Origin: an uncultured Planctomycetota bacterium
GTDB lineage: Bacteria > Planctomycetota > UBA1135 > GCA-002686595
Length of the DNA stretch: 8,672 nucleotides
Direction: 5' to 3'
Assembly (NCBI GenBank): GCA_903829565.1
Contig: CAIKQM010000385.1
Coordinates: 1-8,672 of the forward strand
Position 1 is the first letter of the stretch, and each line of letters opens with the position of its first letter. A model generated the notes under the pieces. It saw only the letters and a list, made by a program, of their open reading frames with translations, did no database searches and was not told the DNA's origin. Of this stretch, positions 1 to 6,068 are shown in pieces. The position numbers and the translations under genes were made by a program.

Positions 1-33
1 AAGAAAGAGGGCCGCGGAGAGTTCCGCAGCCCT
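1..33 (-). terminator. Intrinsic terminator of the rpsB-tsf-pyrH-frr cluster
   Basis: An 11-bp inverted repeat (8-18 with 23-33, loop 19-22) lies 32 bp past the frr stop. Read on the minus strand, the single imperfect position is a G-U wobble, whereas on the plus strand it is an A/C mismatch, so the structure favours the minus strand. The minus-strand transcript then runs into CTCTTTCTT, a pyrimidine tail with most of the expected U residues. A small hairpin (44-48 with 55-59) and the palindrome GTGTGCACAC (36-45) sit between the stop codon and the terminator. This marks the likely end of the operon. Confidence 0.85.
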
Positions 34-65
34 GAGTGTGCACACTGGTCTGGGCCAGTATCGAA

Positions 66-626
66 TCAGGTCTCCATGACCTCCGCCGTCTTCCTATCCA
101 ACGCCTGCGTCACCTTGTCCTCAAACTCCTTCAAACACTTCTGAATATCCTCAATGCACTTCTTGTGCTCATCCTCCGTCATCTTCGAATCCTTCAACAA
201 CGCATCCGCCCGCTTATTCTCATCGCGGCGCGTATTGCGCATCGACACCCGCGCCTCCTCGGAGAGGTCCTTCACGCGCGCGGCGTACTTCTTGCGCTGG
301 TCACCAGATAGCGGCGGCATCGTCAAACGCAGGACTTTGCCGTCGGATTGAGGGGTCACGCCCAGATCGCTTTTCTGGATCGCCTTCTCGATCTCCTTGA
401 GCATGGACGCGTCGAAGGGCTTGAGGGCCAGTTGGCGCGGCTCGGGGACGGAGATTTGGGCCACCTGGGAGAGGGGGCTCATCGTGCCGTAGTAGTCGAC
501 GCGGATGCTTTCGACCAGGGCCGGTGAAGCGCGGGAGGTGCGGATTTGGCGCAGTTGGTCCACCAAGTGGGCCAGCGACTTGTCCATCTTCTCGCGCGTG
601 TCTTTGAGGATCTGTTGGCTCGTCAT
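66..626 (-). CDS. frr: Ribosome recycling factor (RRF)
   Basis: RRF splits post-termination ribosomes together with EF-G so the subunits can be reused; it acts in the cytoplasm. The 186 residues match the usual family length of about 185. Family landmarks are the N-terminal helix with MDKSLAHL (14-21), IRTSRASPALVE (28-39), YYGTMSPL (45-52), SDLGVTPQSDG (86-96) and MRNTRRDENK (129-138). The last includes R133, which corresponds to the essential Arg132 of the E. coli protein. The family's common TGRA is TSRA here. The ATG start is set by the family N-terminus and by a GGAG 8 nt upstream, inside the last codons of pyrH. The 4-nt gap to pyrH implies co-transcription and probably translational coupling. 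It is the last gene of the cluster, with a terminator after it. Confidence 0.97.
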   Translation of the reverse strand: MTSQQILKDTREKMDKSLAHLVDQLRQIRTSRASPALVESIRVDYYGTMSPLSQVAQISVPEPRQLALKPFDASMLKEIEKAIQKSDLGVTPQSDGKVLRLTMPPLSGDQRKKYAARVKDLSEEARVSMRNTRRDENKRADALLKDSKMTEDEHKKCIEDIQKCLKEFEDKVTQALDRKTAEVMET

Positions 627-630
627 GGTT

Positions 631-1359
631 CTAGCTCCGGATCCGAGTGCCGATGGCTTCCCCGCGCACCACGCGTTCGAGGTTGCCTTCGGTGAACATG
701 TTGAAAACGACCACTGGTAGACGGTTTTCCATCGCCAGAGTGATGGCTGTGCCGTCCATGACCTTCAGGCCGCGCGACAACACATCCATGTACGTGAGTT
801 CTTCAAAGCGAGTGGCGTCGACGACCTTCTTGGGGTCGGCATCATAGATGCCATCCACCTTGGTGGCCTTTAGCAACACTTCGCAGCCGAGCTCGGTCGC
901 GCGCAAGGCGGCGGCTGTGTCGGTCGTGAAGAAGGGATTGCCGGTGCCTGCGGCGAGCAACACCACGCGCCCCTTCTCGAGGTGCGCGAGGGCCTTGCGG
1001 CGCACAAAGGGCTCAGCCACTGCGTGGATCTCGAGCGCGGTCATGACGCGCGTCTGCAGACCTTGCGCTTCGATGGCCTCCGAGAGCGCGAGGGCGTTGA
1101 TCACCGTGCCCAACATGCCCATGTAGTCCGCCGACGCACGCGAACCACCGATCTTGGAGAACTCGGCGCCGCGCAAGATGTTGCCGCCACCACACACGAT
1201 GGCGACTTCGCAGCCGTTTTGGGCCACGCGTGCGACTTGCTTGGCCACGCCAAGCACCGACTCGGGAGATAACCCATGTCCGGCCTTCGCGTCGCCGAGG
1301 GCCTCCCCCGATAGTTTGAGAAGGATGCGCTGAAAGGGCTGCGTGCGTGCGGTGCTCAT
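631..1359 (-). CDS. pyrH: UMP kinase (uridylate kinase)
   Basis: UMP kinase phosphorylates UMP to UDP with ATP, a step in pyrimidine nucleotide synthesis. The bacterial enzyme is a hexamer of the amino-acid-kinase fold, typically activated by GTP and inhibited by UTP. The 242 residues are close to the 241 of E. coli. Visible motifs are ILLKLSGEAL (12-21, phosphate-binding lysine region), VCGGGNILRG (55-64), ADYMGMLGTVINALAL (77-92), AGTGNPFFTTDTAA (137-150, UMP/ATP binding), LKATKVDGIYDADPK (163-177) and the C-terminal VVVFNMFTEGNL (216-227). The ATG start leaves a normal N-terminus before RILLKLSG, but no good Shine-Dalgarno precedes it and a small hairpin reaches its first base. It lies 98 bp after tsf and 4 nt before frr. 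Confidence 0.97.
   Translation of the reverse strand: MSTARTQPFQRILLKLSGEALGDAKAGHGLSPESVLGVAKQVARVAQNGCEVAIVCGGGNILRGAEFSKIGGSRASADYMGMLGTVINALALSEAIEAQGLQTRVMTALEIHAVAEPFVRRKALAHLEKGRVVLLAAGTGNPFFTTDTAAALRATELGCEVLLKATKVDGIYDADPKKVVDATRFEELTYMDVLSRGLKVMDGTAITLAMENRLPVVVFNMFTEGNLERVVRGEAIGTRIRS
635..638 (-). promoter_or_regulatory. Shine-Dalgarno sequence of frr
   Basis: On the minus strand GGAG lies 8 nt before the frr ATG, within the last two sense codons of pyrH. It fixes the frr start. It also means ribosomes finishing pyrH cover the frr initiation site, as expected for coupled translation. Confidence 0.7.
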
Positions 1360-1399
1360 CTCGGGAGTCCGAGACTAGCGTCCCCTGCCCTGCAATGCA

Positions 1400-1434
1400 C
1401 GCGGTCGCTGCGGAGGGCATCCGCAGCGACCGCG
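1400..1434 (-). repeat. Perfect 15-bp hairpin between tsf and pyrH
   Basis: Positions 1400-1414 pair perfectly with 1420-1434 around a 5-nt loop. The stem is mostly G/C. It lies 23 nt after the tsf stop and about 40 nt before the pyrH start in the minus-strand transcript. No U-run follows on either strand, so it is not a standard intrinsic terminator. It could be a partial terminator, an RNase processing site, or a structure that shields the 3' end of the tsf message. Strand is given as minus because that is the transcribed strand here. Confidence 0.75.
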
Positions 1435-1457
1435 CAAAGGAGTCGCAAGCGACGGGT

Positions 1458-2300
1458 TCAGCCGCCGATTTGGAAGCGCGCGAACCCTTCGACGGTGGCG
1501 CCCTTGCCGAGTTCGGCTTCGAGCGCTTGTTGCACCGTCTTGGACTCGTCGGCGAACCAACGCTGCTCGGGGAGCACCCACTGGGCGTAGAACGCCGACA
1601 GCTTGCCCGCCACGATCTTCTCTTGGATGTCGGCCGGCTTGCTCTTCACTTCTTCGAGGTAGATCTCGCGCTCGCGCTGCACCTTGTCGGCGTCGATTTC
1701 CGCGCGGCTGAGAGCCACGGGGTTCGAGAACACGATGTGCATCGAAAGCTCCTTGAGCATCGCCACGGCCTTGGCTTGATCGCCGGTCGTCTTGACCGAC
1801 ACGATCGCGGCCTTCTTGCCGTCGTGGTGCACATAGCAGCCCACAAAGCCGCTCGCGTTGGTGTACGCGGCAGCCTTGCCGACCGAGATGTTCTCGCCGA
1901 TCTTGCCGACCATCAGCTTGATGGTCTCGCCCAGCGTCGAGCCCTTGTAGGCAGCACCCGCGAGAGCGGCTGCATCGCTGCAATGCGTGTCCGCAGCGAG
2001 CTTGGCCGCATCGGCCAGCAACACTTCGAACTCTTGGTTGCGCGCGACGAAGTCGGTTTCGCAAGTCAACGCCACCAACGCACCCGAACGAGCGTCCGGT
2101 GCGATGTAGGACTTGACGCGGCCTTCGGACATCTCGCGACCGGCCTTCTTCTCGGCCGTCTTGAGGCCCGACTTGCGCAAGTTGTCGACGGCGACTTCTT
2201 CGTTGCCGCCCGCGGTCTCGAGTGCACGCTTGCACTCCATCAAGCCGGCGCCCGTGCGTTCCCGCAGGCGACGGACCATTTCACCAGTGATCTCTGCCAT
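1458..2300 (-). CDS. tsf: Translation elongation factor Ts
   Basis: EF-Ts is the guanine nucleotide exchange factor that releases GDP from EF-Tu during elongation. The protein is 280 residues, near the E. coli 283. It has an N-terminal UBA-like domain (about 1-52: MVRRLRERTGAGLMECKRAL, then the GGNEEVAVDNLR helix). The signature TDFVARN (82-88) contacts the EF-Tu G domain. Two core subdomains and a C-terminal segment with QRWFADESKTV (246-256) follow. The reading frame is open further upstream, but the start at MAEITGE is chosen because it matches the family N-terminus and has AAGGAA 8 nt before it. The gene sits 60 bp after rpsB, the usual arrangement, and is probably co-transcribed with it. 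Confidence 0.97.
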   Translation of the reverse strand: MAEITGEMVRRLRERTGAGLMECKRALETAGGNEEVAVDNLRKSGLKTAEKKAGREMSEGRVKSYIAPDARSGALVALTCETDFVARNQEFEVLLADAAKLAADTHCSDAAALAGAAYKGSTLGETIKLMVGKIGENISVGKAAAYTNASGFVGCYVHHDGKKAAIVSVKTTGDQAKAVAMLKELSMHIVFSNPVALSRAEIDADKVQREREIYLEEVKSKPADIQEKIVAGKLSAFYAQWVLPEQRWFADESKTVQQALEAELGKGATVEGFARFQIGG

Positions 2301-2308
2301 GGTCTTTG

Positions 2309-2314
2309 TTCCTT
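2309..2314 (-). promoter_or_regulatory. Shine-Dalgarno sequence of tsf
   Basis: On the minus strand AAGGAA is 8 nt before the ATG at 2300. This decides the tsf start against an upstream in-frame ATG at 2345. The site is flanked by two copies of ACAAAGACC. Confidence 0.7.
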
Positions 2315-2360
2315 GGTCTTTGTGTCTTGAATTCAGGTGTGTCAAATATTCAGGACAGAC

Positions 2361-3239
2361 TCAGCTAGCGGCTTCGTCCGCTGCAGCTTCGTCACCACCA
2401 CCGCGCGGACCGCGGCCACGACCACCACCACCACGGCCACCGCGGCCGCCTTCCGGCAGACGGTTGCCACGCGTCGGACGCGGTTCGTCACCCGGACGAC
2501 CTTCGTCGGCGCCGTCATGCTTCTCGGCCACGCCCATGGAAGCCATGCGATCACGATGGTTGGCAGCGCCTTCTTCCACCGAGCGCAACAGCTCGCCCAA
2601 CAACAAGCGCACCGACTTGAGCGCGTCGTCGTTGCCCGGGATGACGATGTCGACATCGCTGGGATCGCAGTCCGTGTCGAGCAGACCGATCACCACGAGA
2701 CCCATCTTGCGCGCTTCCTTGACAGCGTTCGCTTCGCGCGCGGGGTCAACCACAACCATGGCGCCCGGCATCGAGGTCATCTCGCGGATGCCACCGAGGT
2801 TGCGCATGATCTTGCGCTGCTCGCGGCGCAGGCTCGACAGCATCTTCTTGCTGAACTGGCCGTCGCCACCCGACTCTTGGATCTTCTCGAGTTCTTCCAA
2901 GCGCTTGAGGCGCGTGCGGATGACACCAAAGTTCGTCAACGTGCCACCGATCCAACGCTCGGTGCACACCGGCATGCCCGTGCGCTGGCCGGCTTCGGTG
3001 ATGACGCCCTTCACTTGGCGCTTGGTACCGACCCACAAGATCGAGGAGCCTTCGGCCGCGAGGTGGTAGAGCAAGTTCTGCGCGCGGATGATGCCCTTGA
3101 GGGTTTCGCGCAGGTCAATGATGTGGATCTGGTTCCGGCGACCGTGGATGTACGGGCGCATCTTCGGGTTCCAGCGGGAAACGCGGCAGCCGAAGTGGGC
3201 GCCGGCGTCGATCAGTTGTTGGACGTCTAGAGTCTGCAT
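2361..3239 (-). CDS. rpsB: Small-subunit ribosomal protein S2 with RG-rich C-terminal tail
   Basis: S2 binds the 30S subunit late in assembly, together with S1, and is needed for initiation. The 292 residues are about 50 more than E. coli S2 (241). Family motifs are AGAHFGCRVSRWNPKMRPYI (12-31), IHIIDLRETL (38-47), LWVGTKRQ (68-75), ERWIGGTLTNF (94-104) and DTDCDPSDVDIVIPGNDDA (188-206). The extra part is 241-292: charged, then a Gly/Arg run at 264-282 (GGRGGRGGGGRGRG and PRGGG), ending in an acidic-alanine stretch. The start is the ATG that begins the family N-terminus (MQTLDVQQLIDAG). The frame stays open upstream but shows no homology there. No clear Shine-Dalgarno is visible. It heads the translation cluster; rpsB is autoregulated by S2 in E. 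coli, and whether that holds here is unknown. Confidence 0.96.
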   Translation of the reverse strand: MQTLDVQQLIDAGAHFGCRVSRWNPKMRPYIHGRRNQIHIIDLRETLKGIIRAQNLLYHLAAEGSSILWVGTKRQVKGVITEAGQRTGMPVCTERWIGGTLTNFGVIRTRLKRLEELEKIQESGGDGQFSKKMLSSLRREQRKIMRNLGGIREMTSMPGAMVVVDPAREANAVKEARKMGLVVIGLLDTDCDPSDVDIVIPGNDDALKSVRLLLGELLRSVEEGAANHRDRMASMGVAEKHDGADEGRPGDEPRPTRGNRLPEGGRGGRGGGGRGRGPRGGGDEAAADEAAS

Positions 3240-3736
3240 GTCGTTTCGTGGCTCGATGTCGTGATGTGACTCGCTGAGCACCTGGGCCTCGCTGCTCCTT
3301 CGCACGGACAAGGTCCAGCTGCGAAGCAGTCGCGACGCAAGGCGTCGAGTTCGCTCGGGCCGAGTGTGTGTGCTCGTGCTCGAGTGTGGGTCGGGATGTC
3401 GCAGATACCAACGCGCAGCACAAGCTGGGCGGCGGTCTGCTGCCGAGTGAAGACGAGCGTCGATCCTCGGCGGATCGTCGCACGCGGTGGCTGCGGCCAC
3501 CGGGGTCGCCTGAACGCACACCCTAACCACCATGGCTAGGACGCGACTTCAGGGGCAAACAGTCTATCCGAGCGGGGCCTCCATGCAAGCCAGGAAGGGT
3601 GCCAAGCTGGGAATCCCGCATGGCCGCCACGGAAGCTGGCCCCCCTACTCGCCGGGAGGGGTAGTATTCGGTACCCAAAATAGCCCGTTCTGACGCGCTT
3701 TTGGGCTTATAGAGCCCTCACCAGACCCTGCGCACC
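3240..3736. other. Divergent intergenic region with the rpsB leader
   Basis: This 497-bp stretch holds no gene that I can support; the open frames across it have no recognisable protein features. On the rpsB side there are two compact hairpins: 3461-3466 with 3472-3477, and 3485-3491 with 3496-3502. There is also a GT/CT-rich patch with CGAGTGTG twice (3361-3368, 3381-3388). A possible rpsB promoter lies at 3561-3588. Near the cyclase gene, two mutually exclusive inverted repeats occur (3674-3680 with 3699-3705; 3682-3686 with 3703-3707). TATAGA at 3708-3713 is a weak plus-strand -10 candidate without a matching -35. Confidence 0.6.
3561..3588 (-). promoter_or_regulatory. Possible rpsB promoter
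   Basis: On the minus strand TTGCAT (3583-3588) and TAGACT (3561-3566) are separated by 16 bp. Each matches four of six bases of the sigma-70 consensus. If used, the rpsB leader would be a little over 300 nt and would contain the two hairpins noted above. The match is weak and could be chance. Confidence 0.3.
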
Positions 3737-4669
3737 GTGCTGCCGTCCACGCCTCTTATCCTAGTTTGCGACCACCGCGGCGCGGGGCTGGCGGAGCGTT
3801 TGGCCAGCTTGGAGACGGCTGGTTTGCGCGTGGTGGTGACGCGTTCGTTGCGCGAATCGCGCCGCGCGGCCGCTTTGGAACGGCCTGGGCTGGTGGTCCT
3901 TGACCCGTTGGTCGAAGGCGGCGCGGCCGAAACGATGGGCGTGTTGGAGGCCCTGCCGAAGGGCAGCGTGCCCCTGCTGCTCGTAGCGGATCATGAGCGC
4001 CTCGATCCCGCTCTCGACACGCTCAAGCAGATGGATGGAGGCAGCGTGGACCTGCTGCATCGACGCGCCACCGGTGCCGAGACGCGCTTGCGCATCGAGC
4101 GTCTGCTGGACTCAAGTCGCCGGCAAGCGGATGTCGAGCGTTTGCGACAAGCGGCTTTCTATGACGAACGCACGGGCCTGCTGCGTCCGCGCGCGTTCCA
4201 TGAACGCTTGCTGCAGCATCTTTCTGCTGCGCTGCGGCATCGTCACGAGCTGGCCTTCGTGCTCTTGGATCTCGACAAGTTCGGGCAGATCAACAAGCGC
4301 TACGACCATGTGGTCGGCGACAAGGTGATCAGCAAAGTCGGCGAGGCCATCCGGCACGCGCTGCGCACCGAAGACGTGCCTGGGCGCTTGGGTGGTGACG
4401 AGTTCGCAGTGGTGTTGCCCTACACCAGCAAAGTGGACGCGGCCCATGTGGTCGTGCGCTTGCGCGATCGCATTCGTGGTGTGACCGGACGCATCGACGG
4501 AGTACCCGATGATGTCCTCGTGAGCACCAGCATTGGCTTTGAAAGCTATGACCCGGGCCAGCCGTGTTCCCCCGAAACGCTGCGCGCGCACGCCGAGATG
4601 GCCTTGCGCGAAGCCAAGCGTCTGGGCGGTGATCGCGGTGTGTACTACCGCTCGCTCGTGCGCGGCTAG
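3737..4669 (+). CDS. Diguanylate cyclase with degenerate receiver-like N-terminal domain
   Basis: Predicted to make c-di-GMP from two GTP in the cytoplasm. Residues 1-125 resemble a response-regulator receiver. LILVCD (7-12) fits its first strand and VVLDP (53-57) places D56 at the phospho-acceptor position. However, the usual acidic pair is reduced and the conserved lysine near the end is replaced (DLLHRRATGAE, 105-115). A short linker helix (126-140) leads to a GGDEF domain (about 139-305). It contains DLDKF (178-182), N186, GD (194-195), the active-site GGDEF (219-223) and an RxxD inhibitory site (R210-D213, RTED) at the canonical five-residue spacing. Catalysis and product feedback inhibition are therefore both expected. 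The start is GTG and has no visible Shine-Dalgarno, so the exact start is uncertain. No EAL or HD-GYP domain, kinase or membrane segment is present. It is divergent from rpsB and its stop overlaps that of the next gene. Confidence 0.88.
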   Translation: MLPSTPLILVCDHRGAGLAERLASLETAGLRVVVTRSLRESRRAAALERPGLVVLDPLVEGGAAETMGVLEALPKGSVPLLLVADHERLDPALDTLKQMDGGSVDLLHRRATGAETRLRIERLLDSSRRQADVERLRQAAFYDERTGLLRPRAFHERLLQHLSAALRHRHELAFVLLDLDKFGQINKRYDHVVGDKVISKVGEAIRHALRTEDVPGRLGGDEFAVVLPYTSKVDAAHVVVRLRDRIRGVTGRIDGVPDDVLVSTSIGFESYDPGQPCSPETLRAHAEMALREAKRLGGDRGVYYRSLVRG

Positions 4670-5799
4670 CGCACCAACAAGAGCGAGAGCCAATCCACGC
4701 GATCGCCGGCGAACGAGCCGTCGTGATCCACGACCACCAAGGCCAGCGTCTTGGCGCCGTTGAGCGGCACATCCAGTGCTTTAGGCGCAGCTCCAGCCGC
4801 CAAAGGCCCGCTGTCCCAAACGACTTTGCCATCCAGCTCCACCAACGCGCGCGCCACCGGACGCAAGGGCGTCGTGAGCACGGAGTCATCCAATCCGCAC
4901 GCTCCGCGCAAGCGCGTCAGCGAGCCATCCAAGGCGTACTCCACGCGCGAAGGCGAAAGCATGCCCACACCACGCGCATGACGCTCGCCGGCGCACCGCA
5001 GCAAGCCACCACCGATGGCGCGATCCATGCGCGGGTACCACACCATGCCAGCGTCATCACCGAACGGGCGCGCTGCCTCCGTCTTGGTGGCACGCAAGGC
5101 CGACAACCAACGCGCACGCCCGTCATCAGGCAGGAGTTGAGCCACCAACTGCGTGGGCAACTCCAGCGCGCTGCCGCGCCGCATCAGCTTCAACGACTTG
5201 GCATCCAAGCGCTCGAACAAGCCGCTCAAGCGCGAGCCATCGTTGAGGTCGACGAGCACCTGCGTGCCAGTTTGCTTGACAGTCGATGGCGAGCCGAGGC
5301 CTTCGACCACCAAGCCCGCGAGCTCGCTGAACGCGACCTGGAACTCGCCGACCGCAGCGCCCTCGAAGACCAACGCATCGCCGGCGAAACCAACCAAGGC
5401 ACCATCAATGCGCTCGACACCCGTGCCGCGCACGCGCCACACGCGATCGCCTTCGCTGGGGCGATCCAACACCAAGTCCGCTGCACGCTGCGCATGGCGC
5501 AACTCGCGCAGCCCGTCGATGGCGAAGGGCACGAACACGCCGCCCGCCAGCTCGACCACGAGGGTCTCCTCATCGCTGGAGCCCAACCCGCCTTGGACTT
5601 GCTCACCACTGGCGCTGAGGAGCTCAAAGCGCTCGCCCGCGGGACTGCTCAGCGGCCCTTCCTGGCCGCCCAAGCGCAACAACAAGGCCGAGGACTCAAT
5701 GGCCGTCACGGGTTGCAACAGAGGCTGCGCGCTCCCCTGCCCGGCGGCAGTGTCGATCGCGAGTGTGACTTGGGCGAGGGCGAGGAAGCCGAGGAGCAT
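4666..5799 (-). CDS. Exported NPCBM-domain protein with three internal beta-rich repeats
   Basis: The 377 residues begin with a hydrophobic stretch (MLLGFLALAQVTLA) that looks like a signal peptide, though it lacks a basic n-region. Residues about 58-224 contain three similar segments (58-100, 121-166, 181-224). They share a pattern of hydrophobic strand, small polar turn, G-x-L/V, then L-x-L/F and a closing hydrophobic strand. The C-terminus (about 255-377) fits the NPCBM family (novel putative carbohydrate-binding module). Landmarks are IGGGLLRCAGERHARGVGM (262-280), SRVEYALDG (284-292), ACGLDDSV (300-307), VELDGKVVWDSG (320-331) and VVDHDGSFAGDRVDWLSLLL (356-375). No catalytic domain is recognised; binding of glycans outside the cytoplasm is inferred from the family. 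The only standard start in this frame is the ATG at 5799, since a TGA lies shortly upstream. AAGGAGG (5832-5838) is too far away (32 nt) to be its ribosome site. Confidence 0.8.
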   Translation of the reverse strand: MLLGFLALAQVTLAIDTAAGQGSAQPLLQPVTAIESSALLLRLGGQEGPLSSPAGERFELLSASGEQVQGGLGSSDEETLVVELAGGVFVPFAIDGLRELRHAQRAADLVLDRPSEGDRVWRVRGTGVERIDGALVGFAGDALVFEGAAVGEFQVAFSELAGLVVEGLGSPSTVKQTGTQVLVDLNDGSRLSGLFERLDAKSLKLMRRGSALELPTQLVAQLLPDDGRARWLSALRATKTEAARPFGDDAGMVWYPRMDRAIGGGLLRCAGERHARGVGMLSPSRVEYALDGSLTRLRGACGLDDSVLTTPLRPVARALVELDGKVVWDSGPLAAGAAPKALDVPLNGAKTLALVVVDHDGSFAGDRVDWLSLLLVR

Positions 5800-6068
5800 A
5801 GGCAGGAGCCTACACTTTGGACCGCGTTCTGCCTCCTTGGCAGGTGGAGAGCATCACTGGCCCGAAGACTGCCAACATGGCAGAAGGCCCACCACGCGAA
5901 GACCCGCACCTAAGTCGCTACCTAGCAGATACTTATCGATTCCACTCAAGTCGGCACTCTTCTTGCACACGGGAGCGCGCCCGGATGCCCTGCGCAGTCC
6001 CCTGCCGCAGCCATCGAGGGCACGACTACCCCATCGCAGCAAGACGCACCACAGAAAGCTCGTCACTC
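5800..6068 (+). promoter_or_regulatory. Upstream region of the groEL pair
   Basis: This 269-bp region must carry the promoter for groEL1 on the plus strand and for the NPCBM gene on the minus strand. I find no convincing -35/-10 pair, no complete CIRCE operator and no groES gene. A cluster of complementary segments occurs at 5837-5843 (TTGGCAG), 5869-5875 (CTGCCAA) and 5878-5883 (TGGCAG), which allows two alternative hairpins. The bases before the groEL1 start carry only a weak AGAAAG as a possible ribosome site. Confidence 0.4.

Noticed and set aside
1347..2330. Plus-strand open frame of 327 codons opposite tsf
   Set aside because: It overlaps tsf, whose protein matches EF-Ts along its full length; the opposite frame has no recognisable features.
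2340..2345. Perfect TTGACA on the minus strand in the rpsB-tsf spacer, as an internal tsf promoter
   Set aside because: No acceptable -10 occurs 16-18 bp downstream; the best window is CAAAGA, which matches two of six bases.
3240..3533. N-terminal extension of S2 into the upstream open frame
   Set aside because: The extra residues are Arg/Ser/Thr-rich with no S2 similarity; the family N-terminus begins at 3239.
5832..5838. AAGGAGG on the minus strand as ribosome site of the NPCBM gene
   Set aside because: It is 32 nt from the only standard start, and no ATG, GTG or TTG in that frame follows it at normal spacing.
4723..5913. Plus-strand open frame opposite the NPCBM gene
   Set aside because: Its composition is Gln/His/Arg-rich without domains. 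The minus-strand frame has a signal-like N-terminus and a recognisable NPCBM domain.
5949..5980. CIRCE-like (HrcA) operator before groEL1
   Set aside because: Only one half-site resembles CIRCE (TCGGCACTC). The bases at the expected spacing do not give the complementary GAGTGCTAA half.
6029..6034. CCCCAT as a sigma-32-type -10 element before groEL1
   Set aside because: No CTTGAA-like -35 lies at the required distance, and a six-base match in GC-rich DNA is weak evidence.
5817..6068. N-terminal extension of groEL1 by 84 residues
   Set aside because: The frame is open but its translation shows no family similarity, while MAKQMVFEADAR at 6069 is the normal GroEL beginning.
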